Shown here piece by piece: positions 8,242-16,800 of a stretch of DNA of 64,000 nucleotides (position 1 is the first letter of the stretch; every line of letters starts with the position of its first letter). Below the pieces are notes generated by a model. It saw only the letters and a program-made list of their open reading frames with translations. It did not search any database and was not told the DNA's origin. This DNA is from Oxalobacteraceae bacterium AB_14 (GTDB lineage: Bacteria > Pseudomonadota > Gammaproteobacteria > Burkholderiales > Burkholderiaceae_D). A program made the position numbers and the translations under genes. Location of the stretch: positions 3,110,377 through 3,174,376 of the forward strand of contig KB906725.1 of the NCBI GenBank assembly GCA_000381565.1, in the 5' to 3' direction.

Positions 8242-9627
8242 ATGAGCAAGTACATGATTAACACGTGGGAGCCGGAGAGCCCTGCGTTCTGGGGCAGCGG
8301 CGGCAGCAACACCGCCAACCGCAACCTGTGGATCTCGATCCCCGCGCTGGCGCTGGCGTTCGCCGTGTGGATGGTGTGGAGCGTGGTGGTGGTCAACCTG
8401 CCGGCCATCGGCTTCCGCTACAGCACCAACCAGCTGTTCTGGCTGACGGCCTTGCCCGGCCTGTCCGGCGCCACCCTGCGGATTTTCTACTCGTTCATGG
8501 TGCCGATCTTCGGCGGCCGCAAGTGGACCACCATCTCCACCGCCTCGCTGCTGATCCCGGCGGTCGGCATCGGCTACGCGGTGCAGGACGTCAGCACCGG
8601 CTACCCGACCATGCTGGTGCTGGCGCTGCTGTGCGGCTTCGGCGGCGGCAACTTCGCCTCGTCGATGGCCAACATCAGCTTCTTCTTCCCGAAGGCGCAG
8701 AAGGGCTACGCGCTGGGCATGAACGCCGGCCTGGGCAACCTGGGCGTGTCGGTGGTGCAGTTCGTGGTGCCGCTGGTGATCACCGCCGGCGTGTTCGGCA
8801 GCCTGGGCGGCGATCCGCAAAGCGCCACCAAGGCCGGCCACACCACCACCTTGTGGCTGCAGAACGCCGGCTTCATCTGGGTGCCCTTCATCGTCGTCAG
8901 CAGCGTGCTGGCGTGGTTCGGCATGAACGACCTGGCCTCGGCCAAGGCCTCGTTCGCCGACCAGGCGGTGATCTTCAAGCGCAAGCATAACTGGCTGATG
9001 TGCTGGCTCTACACCGGCACCTTCGGCTCCTTCATCGGTTATTCGGCCGGCTTCCCGCTGCTGATCAAGACCCAGTTCCCGGACCTCAATCCGCTGCAAT
9101 ACGCTTTCCTCGGCCCCCTGGTCGGCGCGTTGGCGCGCGTGGTCGGCGGCATCATCTCCGACAAGCTGGGCGGCGCCCGCGTCACCGTCTGGACCTTCGC
9201 CGTCATGATCGGCGCGGTGTTCGGCGTGATCACCTTCCTGCCGCATGGCGGCGCGGGCGGCAACTTCAACGGCTTCTTCTGGATGTTCATGCTGCTGTTC
9301 GCCGGCACCGGCGTCGGCAACGCCTCGACCTTCCGCATGATCCCGGTGATCTTCCTGACCGAGCGCCAGCGCGCCAGCGCCGGCAAGCCGGCCGCCGTGC
9401 AGCAGCAAGCCATCGTCGAAGCCAACAAGGAGGGCGCCGCCGTGCTGGGCTTCACCTCGGCGGTCGCGGCCTACGGCGCCTTCTTCATCCCCAAGAGCTA
9501 CGGCACCTCGATCGCCATGACCGGCGGCCCGGACGCCGCGCTGTGGTGCTTCATCACGTTCTACGTCAGCTGCATCGCCATCACCTGGTGGTGCTACGCC
9601 CGCAAGAACGCGGCCATGCCTTGCTGA
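8242..9627 (+). CDS. narK: NarK-type nitrate/nitrite antiporter, type 2 (MFS)
   Basis: This 461-residue MFS transporter differs clearly from the preceding one. It has a longer N-terminus (NTWEPESPAFW) and the signature GGGNFASSMANISFFFPK with GMNAGLGNLGVSVVQ, as in NarK2/NarU. Type 2 proteins exchange nitrate for nitrite, exporting the product of NarGHI. AGGAG at 8231-8235 stands 6 bp from this ATG and only 3 bp from an ATG one codon earlier, so the second was chosen. It begins 25 bp after narK1. In some bacteria the two types are fused into one protein; here they are separate neighbouring genes. Confidence 0.93.
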   Translation: MSKYMINTWEPESPAFWGSGGSNTANRNLWISIPALALAFAVWMVWSVVVVNLPAIGFRYSTNQLFWLTALPGLSGATLRIFYSFMVPIFGGRKWTTISTASLLIPAVGIGYAVQDVSTGYPTMLVLALLCGFGGGNFASSMANISFFFPKAQKGYALGMNAGLGNLGVSVVQFVVPLVITAGVFGSLGGDPQSATKAGHTTTLWLQNAGFIWVPFIVVSSVLAWFGMNDLASAKASFADQAVIFKRKHNWLMCWLYTGTFGSFIGYSAGFPLLIKTQFPDLNPLQYAFLGPLVGALARVVGGIISDKLGGARVTVWTFAVMIGAVFGVITFLPHGGAGGNFNGFFWMFMLLFAGTGVGNASTFRMIPVIFLTERQRASAGKPAAVQQQAIVEANKEGAAVLGFTSAVAAYGAFFIPKSYGTSIAMTGGPDAALWCFITFYVSCIAITWWCYARKNAAMPC

Positions 9628-9641
9628 ACGGAGCGACGACC

Positions 9642-11060
9642 ATGCCATCCGCCCGCGTGATCACGCTGACCCCGTCGGTCGAATTCGACGCCGCGCTGGT
9701 GCGCAAGCTGAACCAGATGGGACCGCGCTACACCTCCTATCCGACCGCCGACCGCTTCGACGGCGGCTTCGGCGCCGCCCAGTACCGGGCCGCCGTGGCC
9801 GGCGTCGATCCGGCGGCGCCGCTGTCGCTGTATGTGCACATCCCGTTCTGCGCGTCGCTGTGCTACTACTGCGGCTGCAACAAGATCATCACCCAGGACC
9901 GCAGCAAGGCGGCCGAATACCTGGGCTACCTGTACCGCGAGATCGCGCTGCAGGGCGGCCTGCTGGGCAGCCGGCGGCGGGTCGACCAGCTGCACTTCGG
10001 CGGCGGCACGCCGACCTACCTGAGCGACAGGCAGATGGACGAGCTGCTGGCCACGCTGCGCGGCCAGTTCCACTTCGCGCCGGACGAGCAGGGCGAGTTT
10101 TCGATCGAGGTCGATCCGCGCACGGTCACGCCGGCGCGCATCGCCACCTTGCGCAAGCAGGGCTTCAACCGCATCAGCCTGGGCATCCAGGACTTCGATC
10201 CGGCGGTGCAGCAGGCGGTCAACCGCATCCAGTCCTACCAGGAGACGATGGAGGTGCTGCAGGCCGCGCGCGACTGCGGCTTCCGCTCCATCAGCGTCGA
10301 CCTGATCTACGGCCTGCCGCTGCAAAGCGTGGCCAGCTTCGGGCCGACGCTGGACAAGATCGTCGCCGCCCGGCCGGACCGCGTCGCCATCTACAACTAC
10401 GCCCACATGCCGCAGCTGTTCAAGTCGCAGCGGCTGATCAACAGCGTCGACCTGCCGGACGCGGAAACCAAGCTGGCCATGCTGGGCCTGTGCATCGAGC
10501 GCCTGACGGCGGCCGGCTACGTCTACATCGGCATGGACCACTTCGCGCTGCCGGAGGACGACCTGGCGCGCAGCCAGCGCGAGGGCAAGCTGCAGCGCAA
10601 CTTCCAGGGCTATTCCACCCATGCGGACGCGCCGATGGTGGCGCTGGGCGTATCGGCCATCAGCGCGGTCGGCGCCAGCTACAGCCAGAACGAGAAAATC
10701 CTGTCGGCCTACTACCAGCGGCTGAACCGGGGCGAGCTGCCGATCGCGCGCGGCATCGTGCTCAGCGCGGACGACCTGCTGCGGCGCGCCGTGATCGGCC
10801 AGCTGATGTGCGACTTCGAGCTGGACTACGCCAGCTTGCCGCTGCCGGACGGCGTCGCCGCCGCCGACTATTTCGCCGACGCGCTGGAACGCCTGAAGCC
10901 GCTGGAGGAACAGGGCTTGCTGTGCATCGGCAGCAAGGGCTTGCGGGTCAAGATGCGCGGACGCCTGCTGATACGCAATATCTGCATGGCCTTCGACAGC
11001 TACCTGCACGCGCCGCCGGTCGAGGGGCCGCAGCCGGCCCGCTATTCGCGCACCATCTGA
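9642..11060 (+). CDS. hemN: Oxygen-independent coproporphyrinogen III oxidase
   Basis: This 472-residue radical SAM enzyme decarboxylates coproporphyrinogen III to protoporphyrinogen IX without oxygen, supplying haem for anaerobic respiration. The cluster motif HIPFCASLCYYCGC gives Cys70, Cys74, Cys77 and the HemN-typical Cys79. The PRYTSYPTAD N-terminus and a C-terminal HemN domain are present, at the usual length of a true HemN. GGAG lies upstream of the ATG. It follows narK2 by 14 bp and precedes a Crp/Fnr gene by 9 bp, consistent with haem demand for nitrate and NO reductases in the same operon. Confidence 0.95.
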   Translation: MPSARVITLTPSVEFDAALVRKLNQMGPRYTSYPTADRFDGGFGAAQYRAAVAGVDPAAPLSLYVHIPFCASLCYYCGCNKIITQDRSKAAEYLGYLYREIALQGGLLGSRRRVDQLHFGGGTPTYLSDRQMDELLATLRGQFHFAPDEQGEFSIEVDPRTVTPARIATLRKQGFNRISLGIQDFDPAVQQAVNRIQSYQETMEVLQAARDCGFRSISVDLIYGLPLQSVASFGPTLDKIVAARPDRVAIYNYAHMPQLFKSQRLINSVDLPDAETKLAMLGLCIERLTAAGYVYIGMDHFALPEDDLARSQREGKLQRNFQGYSTHADAPMVALGVSAISAVGASYSQNEKILSAYYQRLNRGELPIARGIVLSADDLLRRAVIGQLMCDFELDYASLPLPDGVAAADYFADALERLKPLEEQGLLCIGSKGLRVKMRGRLLIRNICMAFDSYLHAPPVEGPQPARYSRTI

Positions 11061-11069
11061 GGACTGGCC

Positions 11070-11750
11070 ATGGAAAAAAACAAAATCAAGGTGCAGACCT
11101 TTCTGTCGCGCGTGCCGCTGTTCAATTCCATGGGACCGGAAGAACTGTCGCGCATCGCGCTCGGCACCACCGAGCTGCGGGTCGAGCGGGGCGGCATGAT
11201 CTTCCAGCGCGGCGACCCGTGCGTCGGCTTCCACCAGGTGCTGTACGGCCAGGTCAAGCTGGCGTTCACCTCGCTGGCGGGCGGCGAGAAGGTCATCGAG
11301 CTGATCGGGCCGGGCCAGAGCTTCGGCGAGGCGCTGATGTTCATGGGCAGTCCCTACATCGTCTCGGCCCAGGCCACCGAGGACACGCTGCTGCTGCACG
11401 TGGCCAAGCCGGCGATCTACCGCGAGATCCACAACGACCCCGAATTCGCCTGCAAGATGCTGGCCGGACTGAGCCAGCGCATGCACGGCCTGATGTGCGA
11501 CATGGAGTCGTACTCGCTGCGCTCCGGCATCCAGCGCGTGGCCGGTTACCTGCTCAAGGAATTGCACCAGGACGAAGGCGGGCTGCTGACGCTGCCGGTC
11601 ACCAAGGCGGTGCTGGCCTCGCGGCTGAACCTGACGCCCGAGCATTTCTCGCGCATCCTGGCCGAGTTGTGCACGCAACAGCTGATCACCTTCAAGGGCC
11701 GCAAGGTCACCGTACTCGACGTGCCGGCGCTGCGGCGCTGCGCGGCCTGA
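11070..11750 (+). CDS. Crp/Fnr-family regulator, Dnr-like (no Fe-S cysteines)
   Basis: This 226-residue protein has an N-terminal cyclic-nucleotide-binding-like barrel (VERGGMIFQRGDP, GPGQSFGEALMF). Its C-terminal helix-turn-helix includes TKAVLASRLNLTPEHFSRILAEL. It lacks the N-terminal cysteine cluster of FNR, so it is unlikely to sense oxygen through Fe-S. This form fits the Dnr/NnrR class that responds to NO through haem. The recognition helix carries an E-x-x-S-R pattern typical of proteins that bind TTGAT-like half-sites. It is a good candidate for the asymmetric sites before nirK, norB and nnrS, but this is inference. It is cotranscribed with hemN and a carbonic anhydrase. Confidence 0.85.
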   Translation: MEKNKIKVQTFLSRVPLFNSMGPEELSRIALGTTELRVERGGMIFQRGDPCVGFHQVLYGQVKLAFTSLAGGEKVIELIGPGQSFGEALMFMGSPYIVSAQATEDTLLLHVAKPAIYREIHNDPEFACKMLAGLSQRMHGLMCDMESYSLRSGIQRVAGYLLKELHQDEGGLLTLPVTKAVLASRLNLTPEHFSRILAELCTQQLITFKGRKVTVLDVPALRRCAA

Positions 11751-11759
11751 GAGGCAACC

Positions 11760-12422
11760 ATGCACGACATCGAAAAATTCGTCAGCGGCTTCAGCCGCTT
11801 TCAACAGCAATATTTCAACAACGACGAAAGTCCCTACGGCAGCCTGCGCGCCGGCCAGCGCCCGCGCACCTTGCTGATCGGCTGCTGCGATTCGCGGGTC
11901 GATCCGGTGCTGTTGACCGGCAGCGACCCGGGCGACATCTTCGTGGTGCGCAATATCGCCAACCTGGTGCCGCCGTGCACGCCGACCGCGTCGGCCGGCG
12001 TCAGCTCGGCGATCGAGTTTGCCGTCTGCGAGCTGGAGGTCGAGCGCGTGATCGTGCTGGGCCACGCCGGCTGCGGCGGCATCCGCGCGCTGCTGGCGCC
12101 GCGTCCGGCGCAGCGCGAGACCGATTTCGTCGGCCAGTGGATGCGCATCGCCGAGCCGGTCGCGCAGCGCGTGCGGCGCGACCTGGCCCATCGCGGCAGC
12201 GCCGAGCAGCACCACGCCTGCGAGCTGGCCAGCATCCTGCTGTCGCTGGACAACCTGCTGACCTACCCGTGGCTCAAGCGCCGCGTCGACGAGGGCAAGC
12301 TCAAGCTGCACGGCTGGTATTTCGATTTGCAGAGCGGCGCGCTGATGGCGTACTCGCCGCGCCGCCAGCAATTCCTGCCGCTGGTGTGCCCGCTGACCGC
12401 GCGCGAAGCCATGACGGCCTAG
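11760..12422 (+). CDS. can: Beta-class carbonic anhydrase
   Basis: This 220-residue cytoplasmic zinc enzyme interconverts CO2 and bicarbonate. The active-site motif CCDSR provides Cys42, Asp44 and Arg46; GHAGCGG provides His102 and Cys105. Length and the C-terminal LKLHGWYFDLQSG are typical of the beta class. It sits 9 bp after the Dnr-like gene and is the last member of the narK operon. This suggests use during nitrate respiration, perhaps for pH or bicarbonate supply. A large palindrome follows 7 bp after the stop. Confidence 0.95.
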   Translation: MHDIEKFVSGFSRFQQQYFNNDESPYGSLRAGQRPRTLLIGCCDSRVDPVLLTGSDPGDIFVVRNIANLVPPCTPTASAGVSSAIEFAVCELEVERVIVLGHAGCGGIRALLAPRPAQRETDFVGQWMRIAEPVAQRVRRDLAHRGSAEQHHACELASILLSLDNLLTYPWLKRRVDEGKLKLHGWYFDLQSGALMAYSPRRQQFLPLVCPLTAREAMTA

Positions 12423-12429
12423 GACGGCC

Positions 12430-12515
12430 TGGGGTCAAGTCTGACATTCGGACACGACCTCTACCGTATCGGCCTCTACGGAAGAGGTTGTGTCCGAATG
12501 TCAGACTTGACCCCA
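12430..12515. repeat. Large REP-like palindrome, possible bidirectional terminator
   Basis: Two 33-bp arms (12430-12462 and 12483-12515) are inverted copies with one mismatch. They begin TGGGGTCAAGTCTGACATTC and end with its complement. The 20-bp loop itself contains CCGTA and TACGG and can extend the stem. It lies between convergent can and the DUF3079 gene and extends into the DUF3079 coding end. It resembles dispersed REP-type elements of betaproteobacteria and could stop transcription from both sides, though it lacks a clear T-run. Confidence 0.85.
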
Positions 12516-12736
12516 TCTTGAGCGTCGGCATCGTCCGCAGCCGGCGCGGGGCCGGCCGGCGGCGGGTCCTGCGCGTTCAGGCCGAAGCTTTCCCAACCTT
12601 CGCCGAACAGTTCGTAGGGATGCTGGCTGCGGTCCGAGCCGTTACCGCAGATCATCGAATTGGCCGGGCAATAGCGGTCGCAGCCCCAGCAGATCAGCTC
12701 GGGCTTGGCCGGGCGCAGCGGAAAGATCTTGGCCAT
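12476..12736 (-). CDS. DUF3079 family protein with REP-encoded tail
   Basis: This 86-residue protein begins MAKIFPLRPAKPELICWGCDRYC and has the Cys-rich pattern CWGCDRYCPxxxMxCGNG, which fits the small DUF3079 family and could bind a metal. Function is unknown. Residues up to about 65 resemble the family. The last 20 or so (including DGVKSDIRTQPLP) are encoded by one arm of the palindrome at 12430-12515, so the insertion seems to have replaced the original 3' end. It starts 1 bp after the stop of the upstream gene on the same strand, so the two are likely cotranscribed. Confidence 0.7.
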   Translation of the reverse strand: MAKIFPLRPAKPELICWGCDRYCPANSMICGNGSDRSQHPYELFGEGWESFGLNAQDPPPAGPAPAADDADAQDGVKSDIRTQPLP

Positions 12737-12737
12737 G

Positions 12738-13112
12738 TCAGGCGTAGCTCATCAGTTCGCCCTGGCGGTCGAACGCCAGGAAGCGTTCCATCTGCCCCTG
12801 CTGGATCGCGCCCAGCATCTTGTTCAGCGCGGCGTCGGTCTGCTGCGGGTCGGGCAGGCGTCCCTCGCTGCCGGACAGCGTGGTGACCAGCAGCACGTCC
12901 CAGGCCTGGCCCATGCCTTGCGCCTCCTCGGCCAGGTTCTTGAACGTGTCCAGTTCGCCCACCTGCTTGTCCACGCACATGACCGGCACCAGCGTGCTGC
13001 GCGCCGGTGCGTCCGGATCCGCTTCGGCCACGGCAAAGGCCAGCAGCAGGCGTTGCGGCTGCGGCTGCAGGGCGGCGGCGATCAGTAATTCTTCAAATGT
13101 GGCGATATTCAT
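12738..13112 (-). CDS. Conserved small hypothetical protein
   Basis: This 124-residue, soluble, acidic protein begins MNIATFEELLIAAALQPQPQRLLLAFAVAE. I recognise this as a small conserved betaproteobacterial type, which databases sometimes label as a ribonucleotide reductase subunit without good reason. The middle contains LVPVMCVDKQVGELDTFKNLAEEA and the end MERFLAFDRQGELMSYA. The start at 13112 has AGGAAACAT upstream; an upstream in-frame Met lacks this. It forms a pair with the DUF3079 gene and is divergent from the NosL-like gene. Function is unknown. Confidence 0.6.
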   Translation of the reverse strand: MNIATFEELLIAAALQPQPQRLLLAFAVAEADPDAPARSTLVPVMCVDKQVGELDTFKNLAEEAQGMGQAWDVLLVTTLSGSEGRLPDPQQTDAALNKMLGAIQQGQMERFLAFDRQGELMSYA

Positions 13113-13186
13113 ATGTTTCCTCGGTGGTCGGTGATCCAGGCTGTATGTATAACCCGCCGCGGCACGGCTGCCCATTGCCATGAATG

Positions 13187-13203
13187 ACTAGTCCGGCTAA
13201 TCC
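13187..13203. promoter_or_regulatory. Partial copy of the narG-type CTAG element
   Basis: The stretch ACTAGTCCGGCTAATCC resembles the 3' half of the element upstream of narG (CATAGTCCGCCTAGTCC at 13671-13687), matching about 13 of 16 positions. It lies between two divergent genes. It could be a single regulator half-site or chance. Confidence 0.3.
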
Positions 13204-13230
13204 CTTTGCCGTAGACCGCGCCTGGAAAGC

Positions 13231-13246
13231 CATGACCCAGGTCATG
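13231..13246. promoter_or_regulatory. Perfect palindrome CATGACCCAGGTCATG, Crp/Fnr-like
   Basis: A 16-bp palindrome lies about 78 bp upstream of the NosL-like start. Its core TGAC-CCAG-GTCA has the FNR/NNR spacing and differs from TTGAC-N4-GTCAA only at the outer bases. It probably controls the NosL-like gene, the divergent pair, or both. Confidence 0.45.
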
Positions 13247-13316
13247 GACCGGCGCGCCGGCCGCGACGAATAATGGTCGCGCGACCCAAGCCGGGGCCGC
13301 GTTGAAAGGAAGCCTT

Positions 13317-13661
13317 ATGCGTATCCATCCGAACTACCGTCCTGCCTGCCGCGTGGCGCTGGCGCTGCTCACCGCCGCCGCCACCGGCGCCCTGTGGCGC
13401 AACTACGGCCCGGCCGATGCGGTCTCGTGGGCGCCGCCGCCCGATGCGCGCTGCGAGGTGCCGGCCCGCCATGCCGGCGCCGCGATCACCGGCCAGATCC
13501 GCTATGACAGCGGGCTGGTCCTGCGCTACTGCAGCCTGGACGCCATGTTCGCTCAGCTGGGCGCGATGGAGCAGCCTGGGCTGGTGCGCAATGTCTACGT
13601 GCGCGCCGGCGACGGCCGCTGGCTGGCGGCGCGGCACCTGCTACCGGGAAGCGCGAACTAG
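13317..13661 (+). CDS. NosL-like membrane-anchored protein
   Basis: This 114-residue protein has an N-terminal hydrophobic segment (about residues 12-30) and a short extracytoplasmic domain. Its order CEVPARHAGAAITGQIRYDSG, YCSLDAMFAQLG, NVYVRAGDGRWLAARHLLPG mirrors NosL, the copper-handling accessory protein of nitrous oxide reductase. The usual lipobox and CxxC/Met metal motif are reduced to one Cys (CEVP), and a second Cys is in YCSL. No nosZ is in this window. It may serve another copper enzyme such as NirK or be a degenerate relic. GAAAGGAAG precedes the ATG at 13317. Confidence 0.5.
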   Translation: MRIHPNYRPACRVALALLTAAATGALWRNYGPADAVSWAPPPDARCEVPARHAGAAITGQIRYDSGLVLRYCSLDAMFAQLGAMEQPGLVRNVYVRAGDGRWLAARHLLPGSAN

Positions 13662-13687
13662 TCACTTCGGCATAGTCCGCCTAGTCC
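13658..13687 (+). promoter_or_regulatory. Shared CTAG/TTCGG element upstream of narG
   Basis: This element reads CTAGTCACTTCGG then CATAGTCCGCCTAGTCC and aligns without gaps to the moaA copy at 21328-21357 and nearly so to the narK1 copy at 6847. It starts within the stop codon of the NosL-like gene and ends about 137 bp before narG. A NarL role is likely given the linked narXL, but this is inference. Confidence 0.55.
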
Positions 13688-13789
13688 TTCTCGCGCCGCC
13701 CGGCCACCATCTTGCCGATTCACACCAGGCTCTGCGCTGCTTAGACTGCAATCATCGTCGAGTCCATGCATGTTGCATGCGACCGCATG

Positions 13790-13805
13790 CCCGGCTAGCG
13801 CCGGG
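13790..13805 (+). promoter_or_regulatory. Hairpin in the narG leader
   Basis: CCCGGC-TAGC-GCCGGG forms a perfect 6-bp stem with a 4-nt loop. It ends about 7 nt before the AGGAGG ribosome binding site of narG. It may affect mRNA stability or translation start. Confidence 0.35.
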
Positions 13806-13823
13806 TGCAAGTTAGGAGGCAGC

Positions 13824-16800
13824 ATGAGTCACTTTCTGGATCGCCTGAAGTTCTTCAATAAGACGGTATCGACCTTTTCCGACGGCCACGGCGCCGTCGT
13901 GCACGAGGACCGTACCTGGGAAAACGCCTACCGCCAGCGCTGGCAGCATGACAAGATCGTGCGCTCCACGCACGGCGTCAACTGCACCGGCTCCTGCAGC
14001 TGGAAGGTGTATGTGAAGAACGGGCTGATTACCTGGGAAACCCAGCAGACCGATTATCCGCGCACCCGTCCCGACCTGCCCAACCACGAGCCGCGCGGCT
14101 GTCCGCGCGGCGCCAGCTATTCCTGGTACGTGTATTCGGCGCAGCGCGTCAAGTACCCGATGGTGCGCGGCCGCCTGATGGAAATGTGGCGCGAGGCGCG
14201 CAAGACCATGGACCCGGTCACGGCCTGGGACTACATCAGCCAGAACCCGGAACGCGCCGCGCTGTACAAGTCGGTGCGCGGCCTGGGCGGCTTCGTGCGC
14301 GCCACCTGGGACGAGAGCAACGAGATGATCGCCGCCGCCAACGCGCTGACGATCAAGAAATACGGCCCGGACCGCATCGTCGGCTTCTCGCCGATTCCCG
14401 CCATGTCGATGGTCAGCTACGCCGCCGGCACGCGCTACCTGTCGCTGATCGGCGGCGTGGCGCTGAGCTTCTACGACTGGTACTGCGACCTGCCGCCGGC
14501 CAGCCCGCAGGTGTGGGGCGAGCAGACCGACGTGCCGGAATCGGCCGACTGGTACAACTCGACCTACCTGATGGTGTGGGGCTCGAACGTGCCGATGACG
14601 CGCACCCCGGACGCCCACTTCTACACCGAGGTGCGCTACAAGGGCACCAAGACGGTGGCGGTGTCGTCCGACTTCGGCGAGATGGCCAAGTTCGGCGACA
14701 TCTGGCTGGCGCCCAAGCAGGGCACCGACGCCGCGCTGGCGATGGCCATGGGCCACGTGATCCTGAAGGAATACCACGCCCAGCACCAGTCCAAGTACTT
14801 CAAGGAATACGCCAAGCAGTACACCGACTTCCCGATGCTGGTGCTGCTGAAAGAGCAGAACGGCACCCTGGCGCCGGAATACTTCCTGCGCGCCTCGCAG
14901 CTGGACAACAAGCTCGACGAAACCAACAACCCCGACTGGAAGACCCTGGTCATCGACGAGGCCAGCGGCCGCATCGTCGCGCCGGCCGGTTCGATCGGCT
15001 TCCGCTGGGGCGAGGCCGGCAAGTGGAACCTGGAAATGAAGGAGGGCGGCAACAACGCCCCGGTCGATCCGCAACTGTCGCTGATCGGCGCCAGCGATGA
15101 GGTGGTGGCGGTCGGCTTCCCTTACTTCGGCGGCAAGGACGCCAGCGACATGCTGATGCGCAACGTGCCGGTCAAGCGCATCCAGCTGGCCGACGGCAGC
15201 AGCGCGCTGGTCGCCACCGTGTTCGACCTGACCATGGCCAACTACGGCATCGACCGCGGCCTGGGCGGCGGCAACGTCGCCACCAGCTACGAGGACGACG
15301 TCCCCTACACCCCGGCCTGGCAGGTCAAGCACACCGGCGTCAAGGCCGCCGACGTGATCACCGTGGCGCGCCAGTTCGCCGAGAACGCCGACCAGACCCG
15401 TGGCAAGAGCATGGTCATCGTCGGCGCCGCGCTCAACCACTGGTACCACATGGACATGACCTATCGCGGCATCATCAACATGCTGATGATGTGCGGCTGC
15501 GTCGGCCAGTCGGGCGGAGGCTGGGCGCACTACGTGGGCCAGGAAAAGCTGCGTCCGCAAACCGGCTGGACGCCGCTGGCGTTCGCCCAGGACTGGAACC
15601 GTCCGATGCGCCAGATGAACGGCACCTCGTTCTTCTACGCCCACACCAGCCAGTGGCGCCATGAAAAACTGCACACCGAGGAAATCGCCTCGCCAACCGC
15701 CGGCCCCGACGTCGCGCCGATGACGCTGCTGGACTACAACGCCAAGGCCGAGCGTATGGGCTGGCTGCCGTCGGCGCCGCAGCTGCAAACCAATCCGCTG
15801 GAGGTGACGCGCGCCGCCGCCGCCGCCGGCATGAGCGCGGTCGACTACGCGGTCGGCCAGATCAAGGACAAGCAGCTCGAATTCTCCTGCGACGACCCGG
15901 ACAATCCGGCCAACTTCCCGCGCAATATGTTCGTCTGGCGCTCCAACATCCTGGGCAGCTCGGGCAAGGGCCACGAGTACTTCCTCAAGTATTTGCTGGG
16001 CACGCAGAACGCGCTGATGAGCAACGAGGATGATTGCATCAAGCCGCGCGACGTCAAGGTGCGCCCGGCCGCAGAAGGCAAGCTGGACCTGCTGGTGGTG
16101 CTGGACTTCCGCATGTCGACCACCTGCCTGTACGGCGACATCGTGCTGCCGACCGCCACCTGGTACGAGAAGGACGACCTGAACACGTCCGACATGCACC
16201 CCTTCATCCATCCCCTGTCGGAAGCGGTGCAGCCGCTGTGGCAATCGCGTTCGGACTGGGAAATCTACAAGGGCATCGCCAAGAAGTTCGAGGAAATCGG
16301 CGGCGCCTACCTGGGCACCCAGCAGGATCTGGTGCTGACGCCGCTGATGCACGACACCCCCGGCGAACTGGGCCAGCCGTTCGATCCGAAAGACTGGCGC
16401 GCCGGCGAGTGCGAGCCTATCCCCGGCAAGACCATGCCGAACTTCACCGTGGTCGAGCGCGACTACACGCAGATCTACCAGAAGTTCACCTCGATCGGCC
16501 CGTTGCTGGAAAAACTGGGCAACGGCGGCAAGGGCATAGGCTGGAAGACCGGCCACGAGGTCGAGGTACTGCGCGGCATCAACCGCACGGTGACCGCGCC
16601 CGGCGTGGCGCACGGCCAGCCGCGGCTGGACACCGCCATCGACGCGGCCGAGATGATCCTGTCGCTGGCGCCGGAAACCAACGGCCACGTGGCGGTCAAG
16701 GCCTGGGAGGCGCTGTCGGTGATCACCGGCCGCGACCACACCCACCTGGCGCTGCCGCGCGAACACGACAGCATCCGCTTCCGCGACGTGCAGGCGCAGC

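Noticed and set aside
9594-12371. A 925-residue frame opposite hemN, crp and can
   Set aside because: It crosses three well-supported genes on the other strand and shows no domain; it is an effect of high GC at third positions.
13662-13823. An FNR box in the narG promoter
   Set aside because: The best match, TTGCC-GATT-CACAC near 13712, lacks the conserved second half; I do not count it.
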